Source of the DNA: Panonychus citri
Lineage: Eukaryota > Arthropoda > Arachnida > Trombidiformes > Tetranychidae
Direction of reading: 5' to 3'
Length of the DNA: 64,000 bases
Assembly (NCBI RefSeq): GCF_014898815.1
Contig: NW_026515546.1
Coordinates: forward strand, 1,040,501-1,104,500
This document shows, in pieces, positions 1 to 10,602 of this stretch. A model generated the notes under the pieces. That model did not search any database. It was not told the origin of the DNA and was given only the letters and a program-made list of their open reading frames with translations. The translations under genes were made by a program, and so were the position numbers. Positions within the stretch are counted from its first letter, which is position 1. Every line of letters begins with the position of its first letter.

Positions 1-1539
1 ACTATTAAATATCACATTGGTTGATGAGTGAAAGTTAATTATGGTTCTGATCAAGTGAGAGGATACGATTTGGCTGTACGTGTTTCTATTGAGGTGTTGG
101 ATTGGAAATCGTGAGCTCAGTGACCCTGCAATTGAATTTTGAAGCTTAATTGTTAACAACAGTAGCCAAATTGTTCATCTTCATGAGGATAATAATTAAC
201 TACAAGTTAAAGTGTAATCGATAATCACTATCATGATGATTCTGATTCTGATGAACTACATGAAAATAGCCAACTAAGATCATCTCTTTTTTCATCTTCT
301 GCTGTTAATAAATCGTTATGATCGTAACCCACATACCTGGTTAAGAAGAAATTGAACTTTAATTATGATTATTATTAAGATTCTTGATTCGCTATCAAAT
401 TTTTTGAACCATGAAAATCTAACGGTTACAATTTTCTCTTTCATCTCATTGAGATTCTCATTTTTTGATGGCGATTTGTTGCCAAAAACAAATTCTTTTC
501 CTCCTTGCCCACTGGTCATTCTACTCTCTTGTTTACTGTGAGTCAATAACATCAATGTATCAGTTCAATGACAGTTAATCAGTTACAATTTAGGGCAACA
601 ATCAACATGGGCCCATGGAAATTGGAAAAAGAGAAACATTTTCAATCGACAATCTCATTAATCAATCTACTGAAATGTTCACTTAAAAGTGGATAAGTTT
701 AGTTATGAGAATAAGAGGAAAATCTGTAAACCCAAAAACTTAACCAAAAGTTCAGAACAAATTTCAAGTTGATCGGTTTTTTTCTTACTCTGAGATGATG
801 CGAAGAGGAAAGTCATTGACATGATGATGAAAAAGAAGAAGAAGATGAAGAAGATGAAGAAGATGAAGAGATAGAAAAAGAAAAGTAAAAGATTACTCTG
901 ATTTCTTGAATTTTTTCCTCATTCTGAGCAAAATCATGTTGATTTTCAGGATCTGATATACTCACACTCACCACGGAAGCAGTTTGGATAAACATCAACT
1001 CAGTTTCATTATCCATTAGCATCTTTACCATTGAATCTTTATTATCATTGGAAACTTTTTTCTTTCCTCCTCATCTTCCTAAAGATAGTGGGTGCGATTC
1101 ATTGAAATTTACTCTGATTATAAACCAGAATCTATTTCATTTTATCTTCCAGAGCTTCCGGTGACATAAAGATCTCATATAGTCTTAAAAGAGAGAGAGA
1201 GAAATCTGAACAAGATGACAAAGATGGCAAAGTATTAACCTGGAAAAAGTGAATGAAAGTTGAAGATCTACAATGATCATTAACAAGAGATTAGAAAATG
1301 GCACAAACGGAAATCACTTGAAATACTTTTGTGAACATTGTGTCAACTCATACACTTCCACTCTACGTGTTAAACTGTCAACTATTTTCATCTCAACATC
1401 ATCATCATACTTGAGATGATAATTCATTGATATCCCTTCATCACTCATCGATAATCATTAATCGTGAAACAGTTTGGTATCATTAAGAATATAAGATAAG
1501 AATAGCGAAGAAAAAAAGAGGAAGAGGAAGAGGCGAACT

Positions 1540-1540
<1 letters not shown>

Positions 1541-1619
<79 letters not shown>
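1541..1619. repeat. (GA)n microsatellite
   Basis: An uninterrupted GA dinucleotide run of about 79 bp, the longest simple repeat in the window. Shorter GA/CT tracts recur throughout the non-coding regions. Confidence 0.97.
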
Positions 1620-1624
<5 letters not shown>

Positions 1625-3350
1625 TCCATTTTTAGTTAATCACCGAGCGACTAAATTATTATACAAAGAGAAAAGTTCATAGAATTTTGAAAAAGAGAAA
1701 AAAAAGTTTTCGAAAATTGTTCAAAGTTCTGAATAGATTCATTATCATGTAATAATAATCTAATCAAATGCATGAGTCGCTCTTTTTTCATCGTTAACTA
1801 AACACTCAAGTTTCAAGTTAATTGTTTCTCGTTATCATTAATTAGCTTTTTTGTTTTTCACGTTTAACAGCTAAAAAAAATGATCCTGTTAATTCACAAT
1901 TAGCTGATGATTATGTGGACGATTAAATTATTTTAAGTTAATCAATAACAATTAGAAATCATCACCACGGATTTAGAAACTGTAATCAAATATTAGAATT
2001 AAACAAAAAATCATATCAATTCTCAACTAAATTAACTCAATTGAAATCATTTGATGAAGAAAAAAAAATCAATCAAAGTAATTATATAATCTAACTGTTA
2101 CTTTAATCATCATAAGTATCAATTACCTTCATCGTCTTGATGGTAACAATTTAAATTGTTCACAATTTCAATTACAATTTACATCTATTTTTAGATTAAC
2201 ATGACAACAGGATTAATTTTTTTTCTCCAATTTAATCCATATAAAGATTCAGTGATGGAGATGATGAAATTTGGATTAAATTAGAATCGATTACAATATT
2301 TGGATTAACTGAGAAAAAAACAAATTGGATTATTTGATTACCTTTGTTAACGAAATTACAAAAAGAGTGATGAAATTTTAATCAATTCAATTCTAATCAT
2401 CATGATCATGGAAATTCATTGACAATTGAATTAACCGATTAACAGTAACAGAACAATAAATTGATTCAAATTAATCTGTTAATTGTTTTTCTATGTACAG
2501 AATTAATTAATTAGCTTAATTTTTTTGTTGACATTTGATTTGAAAGTTGATTATCTCAATTTTGGATTAATTTAATTTCTTGATTCTTTTAGGTATTGGC
2601 CTTGTATTCATAATAATAATAATCATTTCATAATTGAATGAAATTGAAACAATTATAATTAACAATTATAATATCTGACAGTAAACTTGATTTACACTGT
2701 TTACATTTAACAACAATCAACTTGATTGACGTCTCAACAGAAACATGTCTAATTAAATTAACTTTAATCCAGTTGAATTAGTTTGTTTAATGATACAGAG
2801 CTTCAATTATATATTGAAACTATTACAATAATTATCTTTGATTGTATCATGATAATTATCAGAATATTGAACTGAACTTTAATCATTGTGACTTTTCAAC
2901 TGATTTTAAGACATGATAATGATTAAATTAATCCAAAGATTAATAATTGATTATGATTAATAACTTTAAAGATATTTCCTTATTCTCATATATATTATAT
3001 AATATTAATTAAACCGTTAATATCTATAATTGTTATACTTTAATTATCGATAGCATATAAAAAGGTAAACAATGATTAATGAATAATTTGTTTTGACAAT
3101 TATAATAATTGAGTAGTCAATTTGTCAATGAATAGCTAATTGGAGTAATTAACTGATGTAGAAGAAAGCAAATTAATTAATCTTAAGCTTCAATCATTGT
3201 TTAACCCTTTAGTTTTCAAAAAGATTTGGTGTTTGTTTGTATTAAAGTTTCATCTTAATCAATGTAATTATCTCAAATCATTTTAACATAATCAACAATC
3301 AACTTAATTGTTTCCTCATTTCATAGCTTAATCTCTTGTAATCAATAGTA

Positions 3351-3354
3351 ATAT
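3351..3354. repeat. Target site duplication, left (ATAT)
   Basis: The four bases immediately before the 5' LTR are ATAT, and the four after the 3' LTR (14625-14628) are also ATAT. This fits the 4-bp staggered cut of a gypsy-type integrase. Confidence 0.8.
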
Positions 3355-3613
3355 TGTCACGCTTCTTATACTGACCAACCCTAATTTTTAACCAATCAAA
3401 GCTCTTTGTGAGTTAAACACCAACTTTGACCCTACGAGAACTCCCACCTGAGGATAAAAGGAGCTTAGTTTATGACCCGAGAGGCAATATAATCTTGTGT
3501 ATCCTCGAGTGCAGTGGCACTTTTTACTTTAAGCCTCTTTACTAATAAAGATTATCTTCATTCTTAACCCTAATCAGTTTTAGTTTTAAGTTCCAACTGA
3601 AAAGTTGTTACAT
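3355..3613 (+). repeat. 5' LTR
   Basis: 259 bp, TG...CA ends. A TATA-like GATAAAAG lies near 3453 and an AATAAA polyadenylation signal at 3544-3549, which gives a plausible U3-R-U5 layout with the start site near 3510. It matches the 3' LTR apart from one extra A in the run just before the last GTTGTTACA. Confidence 0.97.
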
Positions 3614-3616
3614 TTT

Positions 3617-3634
3617 GGCGACCCAGGCAGGATA
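3617..3634 (+). promoter_or_regulatory. Primer binding site, tRNA-Arg type
   Basis: It starts three bases after the LTR with TGGCGACCCAG, the complement of a CCA end on an acceptor strand CTGGGTCG. Metazoan tRNA-Arg species with a GACCCAG 5' acceptor strand fit this; assignment is from general knowledge of those tRNAs, not from a tRNA in this window. Confidence 0.6.
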
Positions 3635-4060
3635 ATCGAGTGAAATCCTGTAGTATTTTTGAGTTTTTGTGTTTTATGTCACAAGTTTTGTTTATTCTTG
3701 AGTGAAAACTACAACTTTTGTCAACCTTTGTTGATAAGTTTTTGATCTCAAATTGTGAGATTTGGTGTTTTTGTGAAGTAAAGTAATTCTGATTACTTAA
3801 GTTTCATATCCTGTGATTGTGTTTGGTATTTTCATCGTTTTAGTTGAGAAATAAAAGTGCTATAATAACTTTTGGAGGAAAAATTCGCTCTCGTGCTTGG
3901 TGGGTTTTTGGTGTTTTGTGAAGTAAAGTCGTTTTGTCTACAAGAGAATCGTTTGAGTCCATATTTCGGTGTTTTCTGTCAACTTTTTTTGGTATCGACG
4001 TTTATAATCAATTGAGGAGAATAATTTTTGGATTGGAAGCATTTAGTTTCAGGCCATTTC

Positions 4061-4070
4061 AAGGTAAGAC
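4061..4070 (+). promoter_or_regulatory. Strong splice donor in the element leader
   Basis: AAG|GTAAGA sits about 25 bp upstream of the gag ATG. Errantiviruses make env from a spliced subgenomic RNA whose donor lies in the leader or early gag, so this is a good candidate for that donor. I could not identify the matching acceptor with confidence. Confidence 0.5.
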
Positions 4071-4088
4071 AGAAAAGATTTATTTTAC

Positions 4089-4970
4089 ATGATGACTTCT
4101 AACGACGATCACTTCGATGAAGAACAATTGAATCGATTAGGTCTTGAAATTTCAAGCAACCTTTTGAGTTCGAACCTTTATTCAGTACCGATATTTCGTG
4201 GTGATGATAATGCAAGCGCAGGAGCTTGGTTGAATAAATTTGAAACCGTTTGTAATCATTTTAATTGGTCAAATGATCAATGTAAGTTGAAATTTCGAAG
4301 TTGGCTCGCTGGTCCAGCTTCTAATTGGTTTCAAATCAAAATATCTGATCAGATAACTGACTTCAAGGAAATTAAGAGAATATTCCTTGAAGATTTTGCG
4401 GATGAAGACAAACTCGAAAAGATGAAAAATAGAGTTTTGAATCGTTTTGAGAAGATACAAACTTATGTTTACGATAAAGTTGGTCTCTGTAGAGACGTAA
4501 ATCCTTCGATGACAAATAATGAGATCCTCAATTACTTGTATGAAGGAATGCCTGTTAAATTGCGAAATGCTATTTGTATTGCAGGTCCGAAGAACTTTCA
4601 GGATGTAATAACTGTAGGAAAACGTTTAGAGAACGTTTCCAATGATAATTTTGAAGAAGAGAAACGAGATAAAACTGAGAAGATGTTGGAAAAATTGATG
4701 GATGAAATCACTCAGTTAAAATTAGACAAAGATAAAAATCAAAGTAGAAACTTTAATCCACAATCTCAGCAAGTTAACCAAAATCGACCTCGTTTTCAGA
4801 GAAATTCTGATGGACAAATGAGATGTTACGATTGTGGAAGGTATGGTCATGTTGCTCGCTTTTGCCATTTCAATAAGGATAGAAACTTTAGAGGTGGAAG
4901 ACCAGAACAGAATAATTTCAGACGATTCAATAACAACAATCAGTCTAATTATGCTCCAGCAGAAATATGA
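4089..4970 (+). CDS. gag: Gag-like polyprotein
   Basis: 293 aa structural/nucleic-acid-binding protein of the LTR element, forming the intracellular particle. Residues about 45-110 resemble the retrotransposon Gag core (a W-rich segment with LAGPASNW). A charged, probably helical stretch follows. A single CCHC zinc knuckle, C-x2-C-x4-H-x4-C (CYDCGRYGHVARFC), lies near residues 246-259, followed by an Arg/Asn-rich tail. The first ATG after the leader splice donor is used; a second Met follows immediately. The stop at 4968-4970 overlaps the next ORF, which is in the +1 frame. The ORF is intact. Confidence in Gag identity rests on the knuckle, position and core motifs. Confidence 0.93.
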   Translation: MMTSNDDHFDEEQLNRLGLEISSNLLSSNLYSVPIFRGDDNASAGAWLNKFETVCNHFNWSNDQCKLKFRSWLAGPASNWFQIKISDQITDFKEIKRIFLEDFADEDKLEKMKNRVLNRFEKIQTYVYDKVGLCRDVNPSMTNNEILNYLYEGMPVKLRNAICIAGPKNFQDVITVGKRLENVSNDNFEEEKRDKTEKMLEKLMDEITQLKLDKDKNQSRNFNPQSQQVNQNRPRFQRNSDGQMRCYDCGRYGHVARFCHFNKDRNFRGGRPEQNNFRRFNNNNQSNYAPAEI

Positions 4971-5886
4971 GTCCCAAACTAACCGTAGAATTCCACAAAT
5001 TCCAGAAAATCCGAATGCCAATGCTCGGCCTGTAGGTCTCATTTCGGTTGATAGAATCATGGTCAAAGTACACATCAATGATAAAGCGTTTACTGCAATT
5101 GTTGACACCGGGGCAGAAAGCTCTTTCATTACCTCAAACTGTTTCCTCGCTTTGGGATGCGCCCTGAAACCATGGGAAGGAGGTGGAATAAGAGGAATCA
5201 ATGGTTCCTTGAAAATTCCTATCGGTGAGATTGACGTAGATGCGAAAATACAGCAAGAAGACAGAGAAGCTAAAGTGTCATTCAAAGCTAGGGTATTAGA
5301 ATATTTGCCATACGATATTATAATCGGAATGTCCACAATGAAAGAGGCTAAAGCTCTGATAGATCCATGCTCAAACAAGGTTTATTTTCGGTCAGATACC
5401 CCGAGTTTGATTAAAGAAGATGAGAATGTTTCTGAAACAAAAATTAAAACACCAACTTCTATGATAGTGAGTGCGAAAATTGGAACTCTAATTCCACCGA
5501 AATCATCGGTTAAAATACCAGTAATAGTTAAGCAAAGTTCCAAAATAAATGAAGAAGTTTCCATCAAACCAGGAGATAAATTTGTCAAAACCACTAGATT
5601 AAACTTAGCCACAAATCAAATCAAACTTAAGGATAGTGAAGGAGAAGCAACCATATGTAATTCAGAAAATTTCAGTTTCTATATCAAGACCGATGAGATA
5701 ATAGGAAAAGTAAAAACCCTACTAAGCCGAAAAGAATCGGTGCTTATGAGCGAAGAAATTGAGCAAACCACAATGATAGAATCAGAAAAGAATCAAGCAG
5801 TTGAATCTGAATTGAGCTCGTTATGTTTAAGTAAAGGTACTGTAGCAGTAGGTGAATCGCTTGATCCACATCAGAAGACAAGTTGA
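4834..5886 (+). CDS. pol: Aspartic protease and pol N-terminal region
   Basis: This open frame overlaps the end of gag by about 140 bp and lies in the +1 frame relative to it. The functional protein presumably begins after a ribosomal frameshift in the overlap; the upstream ATG at 4834 lies inside gag and is unlikely to be used, and another ATG occurs at about 4950. The retropepsin active site DTGAESSFI is near 5104-5130, followed by a flap-like GGIRGINGS and a second conserved strand with IIIGMS. Downstream of the protease is a Lys/Ser/Glu-rich linker. The frame closes at 5884-5886, just where the RT domain should start, so the pol reading frame is broken there. Confidence 0.85.
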   Translation: MEGMVMLLAFAISIRIETLEVEDQNRIISDDSITTISLIMLQQKYESQTNRRIPQIPENPNANARPVGLISVDRIMVKVHINDKAFTAIVDTGAESSFITSNCFLALGCALKPWEGGGIRGINGSLKIPIGEIDVDAKIQQEDREAKVSFKARVLEYLPYDIIIGMSTMKEAKALIDPCSNKVYFRSDTPSLIKEDENVSETKIKTPTSMIVSAKIGTLIPPKSSVKIPVIVKQSSKINEEVSIKPGDKFVKTTRLNLATNQIKLKDSEGEATICNSENFSFYIKTDEIIGKVKTLLSRKESVLMSEEIEQTTMIESEKNQAVESELSSLCLSKGTVAVGESLDPHQKTS

Positions 5887-6345
5887 AGAACGTGTTAGAA
5901 ACGTTCATCGATACCTTTGCGTTTGAAAAAAATAAATTGGGTAAAACTAACCTATGCCAGCATCAAATTGATACCGGAGAAAATCGACCTTTTTCTCTAC
6001 CACCTTACAACATTTATTCATTAGCAGAAAGGTTAGAAGTTAAAGGAAATTAATCGAATGAAAAACTTGGGGTCATAGTTGAATCAACATCACCTTACTC
6101 ATCTCCAGTAATACGAGTCGGAAAGAAGGATGGAGGAGTGAGAATCTGTGGTGATTTTCGAAGATTAAATAAAGATACAATTCAGATAACTATCCTTTAC
6201 CTAGTGTTCAGGATGCTCTTGACTGCATTTCAGGGTCAAAATTCTTTCTCTTATTGACTTAAAATCAGGTTATTGGCAAATAGAGATAGACCCAAAGGAT
6301 CGAGAGAAAACTGCCATTATCACGCGAGACGGATTATATGAGTTC
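5887..6345 (+). pseudogene. pol: Reverse transcriptase N-terminal part, broken
   Basis: Conceptual translation in shifting frames shows RT fingers/palm motifs (for example VGKKDGGVRICGDFR), but no frame is open throughout. I see a frame change near 5878, an in-frame TAA at 6051-6053, loss of frame near 6182 and again near 6235. The conserved motif just downstream of ORF start 6346 is also one residue short of the usual pattern. These lesions remove RT activity from this copy unless some are sequencing or assembly indels. Confidence 0.85.
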
Positions 6346-9300
6346 GTGGTTATGCCTTTGGCCTCAAATGCGCCAGCAACTTTTCAGAGATTGATGGATA
6401 CCTTACTCTCTGATCAAAAATGGATAACTTGTATTCCTTATTTAGACGATGTATTGATCTTTTCTCAAGATTTCGAACAACATTTAGTTCACATCGAAAC
6501 AATTCTCAACCGCCTGAAAATCGCCAATTTAGTTATCCAACCACCGAAAGTGGCATTCGCCGTTAATTCTATTAATTATTTAGGCCATATAGTTAGTTCG
6601 AAGGGAATAAAACCCCAACCAGAGAAAATAAAAGCCATACTTGAGCTTTCACCACCTACCAATTTAAATGCGTTGAGACAATTTTTAGGACTTGCCTCTT
6701 ATCATAGACGATTCATTTACAATTTTTCGATAATTGCCAAACCATTAAGCTCATTAACAATGAAAGAAGCTCTTTTTAAATGGGAAGAAGAGCAACAACA
6801 AGCGTTCGAAACCTTGAAAGCAGCTTTAGCTACACAGCCAATGCTTTCTCACTTTAATAATAAGTTACCAACCGAAGTTAGATGTGATGGATCAGCGATA
6901 GGCCTCGGAGCTATTCTTCTCCAAAAAGAGAATAACCTTAACCATGTAGTTGCCTATGCCTCTCGAATGACCACTAAAGCAGAAAAAAACTATCCAATTA
7001 GCGAAATCGAAGCTTTAGCAATTATCTTTGCTCTTGAAAAATTTAGATCTTATTTAATTGGAGTAAAATTTAAAGTGATTACCGATCACTGCTCATTATG
7101 TTGGCTTTTCAACAAAAAGAAATTATCACCACGTTTGACCAGATGGTCATTAGCTTTGCAAGAGTTCGACTTTGAAGTAATCTATAAACAAGGAAAACAT
7201 CATAAAGATGCCGATTGTTTATCACGAAACCCCGTTGACGAAGCTAAAGAGCCTAAAATTGATAGAGAATTGAATCTACTAATGGTCATAAATAATAATG
7301 ATGAGTTGAAAGAAAAACAAAGAAATGATAATAAAATAAGAAAAATAATTGCCCTAATTGAAAATAGTAAAGAAAATGGAAGGAGAGATAAAAGAATTGA
7401 AAAATACACTTTAGTTAACGACATACTTCAACGGGCAATTTACCCTAAAACTGGGCCAAGATTAGTTCCAGTAATCCCATCCTCATTAAAATCAGAATTA
7501 CTTTATTCTATGCATGATGACCCATTATCCGGACACCTGGGGGTACAAAAGACCTATGAGAGAACAAGGTCAAGATTTTATTTTTCCAATATGAAAAAGT
7601 ACATTGAGTACTATGTTCGAACTTGTAATGAATGTCAAACAAGAAAAAGGTCATATTTAACACCCGCAGGCCTTTTACAGCCTATTACTTGTGGAGGAGT
7701 GGCAGAAAGATTTGGCATAGATATACTAGGACCATTTCCTAAATCATACAAAGATAATAAACAAATAGTTGTTGCTACAGAATATTTTACTAGATTTGCG
7801 ATAATAAAAGCGATCCCTGAGGCTACAGCCGCTCAAATTGCAATGTTTATTACTGAGAATATTGTTTGTCAATTTGGAAGCCCTAAGGAAATTCTGTCCG
7901 ACCAAGGTAGACAATTTAGATCCAAACTAATGTCGGAACTTACATTCTTAATGCAAACTAAGCATAAATTTACAACCTCATATCACCCTCAATGTAATGG
8001 TCTGACTGAGAGATTCAATGCTACTCTAGCAACAATGATTAGTATGTATGTTGATAGTAGTCATAAAACATGGGATCAAGCTCTTCATTTTGTAGCCTTT
8101 GCTTATAACACAGCGCCAAATGCTAGTACAGGGTTTTCACCATTCTATTTGATGTATGGAAGAGAAGCAATATTCCCAATTGAAAGATTTTTAGCTAACC
8201 CCTGTCAAGGTTTAGAAGATCAGAAAAATTATGCTGACACATTAGTTGATCATTTAACTAAAATAAGAAAAATTGCAGCCGAAAACCTAAATCACAGCCA
8301 AGTACGGCATAAAAACTATTACGATAAGAAGAAAAGAGACGTCAAATTAAGCGTAGGAGAAAAAGTTTTGGTGTTTACACCACTAAGAAAAGTAGGAAAA
8401 TCTGAGAAACTTATGCACCATTGGTATGGTCCCTATGAGATTACTGAAGTAGTGACACCATTAGTTTATAAACTTAAACATTTAGAAAAGAAAAACAAAA
8501 TTGTTGTTGTTCATATCTCACGTTTGAAAGTTTATCACCAAAGGGACGATAAAAAGCTCCTGGATAGTGATGAAGATCTATTAGAAAATACCGACGAAGA
8601 AGAACAAAATGATATTGGAAACCAAATGATACCGACTCAAATAAGCCTCATACCAAACTCATCGTCACAAAACATTCCGACGAGTCGTCCTACATTAGTT
8701 GATTATCATCTAGATTCTGAAACGGAAGCCGAAGAGGAAAATGAAGATGAAAATGAAGCTTCCGTTGGTAATAATAACTCACCGAGTGGTGATGATGAAG
8801 GTGAAACTGAGATAGCTCAAGATGAAGCTATAAATCAAGACCAAGAAGTGAATAATCCAATTCAACGATCAGTCAGAAGTCGAGCGCCGCCGAGGAAATT
8901 TGCTAATTTCTTCTTATATGGTTTGATATTACCTTTCCTAATTACCATTGTGAGTACAAGTTTCATCAAGGTCAACCCAGTCATTTGGAATGAAAGGAAA
9001 GTATACATAGTTAAAGGAATACAACCGATAACTTTAAATGTCAACTTTGAATCTCCCTGTTATCTTCTTCAAGATAACAATTTCACTCGCAAAGATTTTC
9101 AACAATCATTATACACATGGTGTGCTAAAACTTACGAACAAGAATTTATAACACCTTTACTTCAATTATGCCCTGAACCAGAGAAGGTAAACAAGAGAGA
9201 AATAAGACAACGAAATAAACGAGCAATTTTGTCTGGTATTTTAATTTTAGGGACTATCACCCTTAGTTCATTCTTCAGTGTTGGATTAGGTGCTTTCACT

Positions 9301-10179
9301 CTGTCAAAAGAAATAACGCTAGAAAAGAAAACGTCAGAGTTAACTCATCTACAAGAAAATCTGATATCGCAAGTAAATTATTTGACAAATGAACAAAAAC
9401 TAGGAAAATCAACTTTTCTCTCCATGCAAAACAGCTTAAAGGAAACCTCACGTATTTTAGAAAAATTTGAAAATAAGATCAATTCAATAGAAAATCAATT
9501 GCCAAAATCATTATATTTAATAGCTCACTTAACGACAAAATTTATGAAAATAAATCAAATACTCCAACGAGCCAATTTAAAATTTCAAGAGGGAAATTGG
9601 GAAACTGACTTATTAGGAATGTTTAACATTACAATTCCTTGTGAATCTAATTGCCCTACTGAGCTATTTGAGCCTATCGAGTGTTATACTCATCTAAAAC
9701 AAAATCAGTTAACATTTCATTTGGAAACAAAGATAATTGAGAAAAACAACCACCTGCTAGTTTCAGACAATTTCCAGCTCTATCCCCTGATAAATAGTAG
9801 CCACACCTGTGTCACCAATTACCAAGGACCAAAAGAGGTACTTTATGACAAGCGGAAAGACTGTATCATTAAAGTTGATAAATTTCTAGTAACAAAATAT
9901 AACCAAATTAATATTCCGCCCAATAATTTACGTTGCTTGTCTATCCATTACAACCTATCCGTTGAAAATCTTTGGACAAAACAAGAATGTTTTAAAAGAC
10001 CAAACATCCATGACGGTCACTATCAGGTAAAATACGTCAGGCACTTTAATTTTGTTTATTGTCCAAATCTCCAGATAAAAATGTTCAATTTAACATACCC
10101 GTGCCCTGACTTTGTGTTTGAAATTCCAGCCAATATCAGTTTTCAAATAAATGATTACCAATATAACCTCAACCAATGA
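6346..10179 (+). CDS. pol-env: Pol C-terminal (RT palm, RNase H, integrase) fused in frame to env-like region
   Basis: A continuous 1277-codon frame. RT catalytic YLDDV is near residue 30. RNase H follows with acidic residues in RCDGSAIGLG, SEIEALAI and ITDHCSL. The integrase has an HHCC zinc finger (H near LSGHLG, then CNEC), the DDE acids in IDILGPF, LSDQGRQF and GLTERFNA, and a GPF/Y-like WYGPYEI. A highly acidic linker (8560-8850) leads into an env-like region: a hydrophobic stretch at about 8905-8955, a basic furin-type site RNKR near 9213-9225, then a hydrophobic Gly/Ala/Ser-rich candidate fusion peptide. Many Cys and N-x-S/T sites follow. The first Met is not a natural start; the frame is the distal part of pol. 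Env is usually a separate spliced product, so this fusion may be a reading-frame coincidence or a readthrough form. Env lacks its membrane anchor in this frame. Confidence 0.88.
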   Translation: MVMPLASNAPATFQRLMDTLLSDQKWITCIPYLDDVLIFSQDFEQHLVHIETILNRLKIANLVIQPPKVAFAVNSINYLGHIVSSKGIKPQPEKIKAILELSPPTNLNALRQFLGLASYHRRFIYNFSIIAKPLSSLTMKEALFKWEEEQQQAFETLKAALATQPMLSHFNNKLPTEVRCDGSAIGLGAILLQKENNLNHVVAYASRMTTKAEKNYPISEIEALAIIFALEKFRSYLIGVKFKVITDHCSLCWLFNKKKLSPRLTRWSLALQEFDFEVIYKQGKHHKDADCLSRNPVDEAKEPKIDRELNLLMVINNNDELKEKQRNDNKIRKIIALIENSKENGRRDKRIEKYTLVNDILQRAIYPKTGPRLVPVIPSSLKSELLYSMHDDPLSGHLGVQKTYERTRSRFYFSNMKKYIEYYVRTCNECQTRKRSYLTPAGLLQPITCGGVAERFGIDILGPFPKSYKDNKQIVVATEYFTRFAIIKAIPEATAAQIAMFITENIVCQFGSPKEILSDQGRQFRSKLMSELTFLMQTKHKFTTSYHPQCNGLTERFNATLATMISMYVDSSHKTWDQALHFVAFAYNTAPNASTGFSPFYLMYGREAIFPIERFLANPCQGLEDQKNYADTLVDHLTKIRKIAAENLNHSQVRHKNYYDKKKRDVKLSVGEKVLVFTPLRKVGKSEKLMHHWYGPYEITEVVTPLVYKLKHLEKKNKIVVVHISRLKVYHQRDDKKLLDSDEDLLENTDEEEQNDIGNQMIPTQISLIPNSSSQNIPTSRPTLVDYHLDSETEAEEENEDENEASVGNNNSPSGDDEGETEIAQDEAINQDQEVNNPIQRSVRSRAPPRKFANFFLYGLILPFLITIVSTSFIKVNPVIWNERKVYIVKGIQPITLNVNFESPCYLLQDNNFTRKDFQQSLYTWCAKTYEQEFITPLLQLCPEPEKVNKREIRQRNKRAILSGILILGTITLSSFFSVGLGAFTLSKEITLEKKTSELTHLQENLISQVNYLTNEQKLGKSTFLSMQNSLKETSRILEKFENKINSIENQLPKSLYLIAHLTTKFMKINQILQRANLKFQEGNWETDLLGMFNITIPCESNCPTELFEPIECYTHLKQNQLTFHLETKIIEKNNHLLVSDNFQLYPLINSSHTCVTNYQGPKEVLYDKRKDCIIKVDKFLVTKYNQINIPPNNLRCLSIHYNLSVENLWTKQECFKRPNIHDGHYQVKYVRHFNFVYCPNLQIKMFNLTYPCPDFVFEIPANISFQINDYQYNLNQ

Positions 10180-10526
10180 GAACCACAAGCTATATAAAGT
10201 TTAGCAATGACTGGAATTTCAGATTGAATATGCATTTCAATCCTCATTCTTTAGATCCGCTATTATCGTCCATAAAACAGACGGATCAGCTTATTAATAC
10301 AGAAACAGATAAGAATGAAATTAAACTAACGACTAGTTCTGTTGTATCTACAATACATTTAACAATCACGAGCATTCTGGTTATTGCTGTTATCGTGTTA
10401 ATTGGATTCATAAAACTAAAACAGCAGAAAATGGATACTCAGCCACCGGAAGCGAGAGAAGAACAAAAGCGACGAAGACCGTTACTTCGTAAATCCAATC
10501 TAAAAACCGGAACGAGTGAAATTTAA
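10176..10526 (+). pseudogene. env: Env C-terminal segment in a shifted frame
   Basis: 116 codons starting at the ATG of an ATGA overlap with the preceding stop. It contains a single strong hydrophobic span (TITSILVIAVIVLIGF) followed by a basic, Arg-rich cytoplasmic tail, which is the expected membrane anchor of an errantivirus envelope protein. Its separation from the upstream env frame suggests a frameshift near 10130-10180, leaving the long env product unanchored. A genuine two-ORF arrangement is the alternative. Confidence 0.7.
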
Positions 10527-10602
10527 AAAAAAAACAATATATATACATATAGACTCATTAATCATTTTTTTTTGTAAAGTTATTTAGTATTTTTATTAAT
10601 AA

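Larger units (their letters stand above)
1..3354. other. AT-rich non-coding flank left of the LTR element
   Basis: No gene can be supported here. The sequence is AT-rich with many TAAT and ATTA motifs and short homopolymers. Two short minus-strand ORFs (316-555 and 813-1031) end near GT-type splice donors and could be exons of a minus-strand gene whose remainder lies outside the window. Neither has a recognisable domain, and the second ends in a poly-Ser run made by a simple GAA/GAT repeat. The 3' boundary is the ATAT target site of the LTR element. Confidence 0.5.

Noticed and set aside
813..1031. Minus-strand ORF ending in poly-Ser
   Set aside because: The Ser run is a simple GAA/GAT repeat and the rest has no match I recognise; kept only as a remark in the flank entry.
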